DNA of 64,000 bases from an uncultured Pseudoteredinibacter sp. (lineage in GTDB: Bacteria > Pseudomonadota > Gammaproteobacteria > Pseudomonadales > Cellvibrionaceae), in assembly GCF_947500695.1 (NCBI RefSeq), contig NZ_CANMSS010000004.1, forward strand, positions 62,001 through 126,000, given 5' to 3'. The notes under the pieces are model-generated. The model had not been told where the DNA came from, searched no databases, and saw nothing but the letters and a program-made list of their open reading frames with translations. This document shows, in pieces, positions 62,582-64,000 of this stretch; within the stretch, counting starts at the first letter, position 1, and the number at the start of each line of letters is the position of its first letter. Made by a program: the position numbers and the translations under genes.

Positions 62582-64000
62582 TTATTGATCCAGCATTGGA
62601 AGATTCAGGCCATTTTCTTTGGCGCAGTTAATCGCGATATCGTATCCCGCATCGGCATGACGCATAACGCCGGTAGCTGGGTCATTCCACAATACTCGCC
62701 CTAAGCGTTGCTCGGCAGCGTCTGTTCCGTCCGCAACAATTACCACGCCTGCATGCTGACTAAAGCCCATGCCAACACCACCGCCATGATGTAAGCTCAC
62801 CCAAGTAGCGCCACCGGCGGTACTTAGTAAAGCGTTCAACAAAGGCCAATCGGAAACGGCGTCAGAGCCATCTTTCATACTTTCGGTTTCACGGTTAGGT
62901 GAAGCTACAGAGCCTGAATCCAAATGGTCGCGACCAATAACGACAGGTGCTTTAAGCTCACCACTTTTAACCATTTCGTTAAAAGCTTTGGCCAAGCGGG
63001 CGCGATCTTTTAAGCCAACCCAGCAGATACGGGCGGGTAATCCTTGAAACTCAATTCGCTCACGGGCCATATCTAACCAGTTGTGAAGATGGGTATCATC
63101 TGGAATGAGCTCTTTTACTTTGGCGTCGGTTTTATAGATATCTTCTGGGTCACCACTTAAGGCGGCCCAGCGGAAAGGTCCAATACCTTCACAGAAAAGT
63201 GGGCGGATGTACGCTGGAACAAAGCCTGGGAAATCAAAGGCATTTTCAACACCCACTTCCTTGGCCATTTGACGGATATTATTACCGTAATCCAAAGTGG
63301 CTGCGCCTCGCTCTTGCAATGCCAGCATGGCTTGCACCTGAACCGCCATAGATTCTTTCGCCGCTTGTACAACAGCCGCTTCATCTTTTAAACGCATTTC
63401 GGCGGCTTTTTCCATGCTCCAGTTTTGCGGCAAATAACCGTTAAGTGGATCGTGGGCACTGGTTTGATCAGTTACCACATCTGGGATGATATTGCGCTCA
63501 ACCAATTCGGGGAAGATATCGGCGGCATTACCCAGTAAACCGATAGAGATGGCTTTGCCTTCTTGTTTGGCTTCTTCAATCATCGCCAAGGCTTCATCTA
63601 GGTTTTGTGCCTTTTTATCCAAGTAGCGATTAGATAAACGAAAATCAATGCGGCTTTCATCGCATTCAACCGCGACCATTGAAAAGCCTGCCATGGTTGC
63701 CGCCAATGGCTGAGCGCCACCCATGCCACCAAGGCCACCGGTTAATACCCATTTGCCGCTGGCATCGCCATCGAAATGTTGACGGGCCACTGCGCCGAAG
63801 GTTTCATAAGTACCTTGAACAATGCCTTGGGAGCCAATGTAGATCCAAGAGCCGGCGGTCATTTGGCCGTACATCATCAGACCTTTTTTATCGAGCTCGT
63901 TAAAGTGTTCCCAGTTGCCCCAATGTGGTACTAGGTTTGAGTTGGCGATCAAAACACGTGGCGCATCGGCGTGAGTTTTGAATACACCAACAGGCTTACC
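62582..64000 (-). CDS. hutU: Urocanate hydratase (5' end outside window)
   Basis: NAD+-dependent hydratase making imidazolone propionate from urocanate. The open frame runs through base 64000, where the first visible residues ([16 protein letters not shown]) are about 85-90 residues into the ~560-residue protein, so the start lies beyond the edge. Family blocks: [42 protein letters not shown], the NAD-binding [25 protein letters not shown] and [15 protein letters not shown]. The catalytic Cys region lies near [17 protein letters not shown]. Upstream gene of hutH. Confidence 0.96.
   Translation of the reverse strand, partial: GKPVGVFKTHADAPRVLIANSNLVPHWGNWEHFNELDKKGLMMYGQMTAGSWIYIGSQGIVQGTYETFGAVARQHFDGDASGKWVLTGGLGGMGGAQPLAATMAGFSMVAVECDESRIDFRLSNRYLDKKAQNLDEALAMIEEAKQEGKAISIGLLGNAADIFPELVERNIIPDVVTDQTSAHDPLNGYLPQNWSMEKAAEMRLKDEAAVVQAAKESMAVQVQAMLALQERGAATLDYGNNIRQMAKEVGVENAFDFPGFVPAYIRPLFCEGIGPFRWAALSGDPEDIYKTDAKVKELIPDDTHLHNWLDMARERIEFQGLPARICWVGLKDRARLAKAFNEMVKSGELKAPVVIGRDHLDSGSVASPNRETESMKDGSDAVSDWPLLNALLSTAGGATWVSLHHGGGVGMGFSQHAGVVIVADGTDAAEQRLGRVLWNDPATGVMRHADAGYDIAINCAKENGLNLPMLDQ

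Noticed and set aside
1..64000. Mobile elements, prophage, CRISPR arrays, defence islands
   Set aside because: I saw no transposase, integrase, phage structural gene or regularly spaced repeat array anywhere in the window.

Overview
The window reads as a chromosomal segment of a marine-type gammaproteobacterium. Evidence is a complete rnfABCDGE operon, the divergent metG / apbC(mrp)-dcd neighbourhood, a TonB-dependent receptor beside a sulfatase, and even base composition with no insertion sequence, phage gene, CRISPR, tRNA or rRNA that I could see. Something like the Cellvibrionales/Spongiibacteraceae is my guess, with low confidence. Both window edges cut genes: an RND metal pump at the left and hutU at the right.

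Left part (1-15.6 kb): the end of a CzcA-type RND pump, a small membrane protein, a CueR-like regulator overlapping an SO_0444-type copper/zinc permease (with a MerR-type promoter), a ketopantoate-reductase-family enzyme, a 1399-residue membrane-anchored GGDEF-EAL protein with a periplasmic propeller sensor, a lipoprotein carboxylesterase, and a secreted DUF4331 protein followed by a TPR protein.

Central part (15.6-34.8 kb): the most interesting region. On the minus strand, in transcription order, are an FAD aromatic hydroxylase, a DUF2783 protein, hmgA, fahA and maiA (homogentisate degradation). A divergent metallo-beta-lactamase-fold gene faces them. A modular cell-envelope lipoprotein follows. 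Then on the plus strand come a TonB receptor, an AtsA-like arylsulfatase, an aldehyde dehydrogenase, and an aromatic amine dehydrogenase operon (aauBEDA plus mono- and di-haem cytochromes c). Read together, I infer a route from a sulfated aromatic amine such as tyramine sulfate: outer-membrane uptake, periplasmic desulfation, periplasmic oxidative deamination by a TTQ enzyme, aldehyde oxidation, ring hydroxylation to homogentisate, and cleavage to fumarate and acetoacetate. The homogentisate end is firm; the substrate and the link between the two halves are inference.

Right part (34.8-64 kb): two GNAT acetyltransferases, a VOC protein, a histidine-rich secreted protein, a glyoxalase I homologue with a substituted metal ligand, a SulP transporter, a DUF4124 protein, a TetR regulator downstream of the rnf operon, metG, apbC, dcd, a Tat-exported M15-type peptidase, a small Cys-containing protein, pyruvate kinase, arfB, a GST, an intracellular histidine kinase-receiver-AraC hybrid, a TonB C-terminal-domain protein and the hutU-hutH histidine degradation genes.
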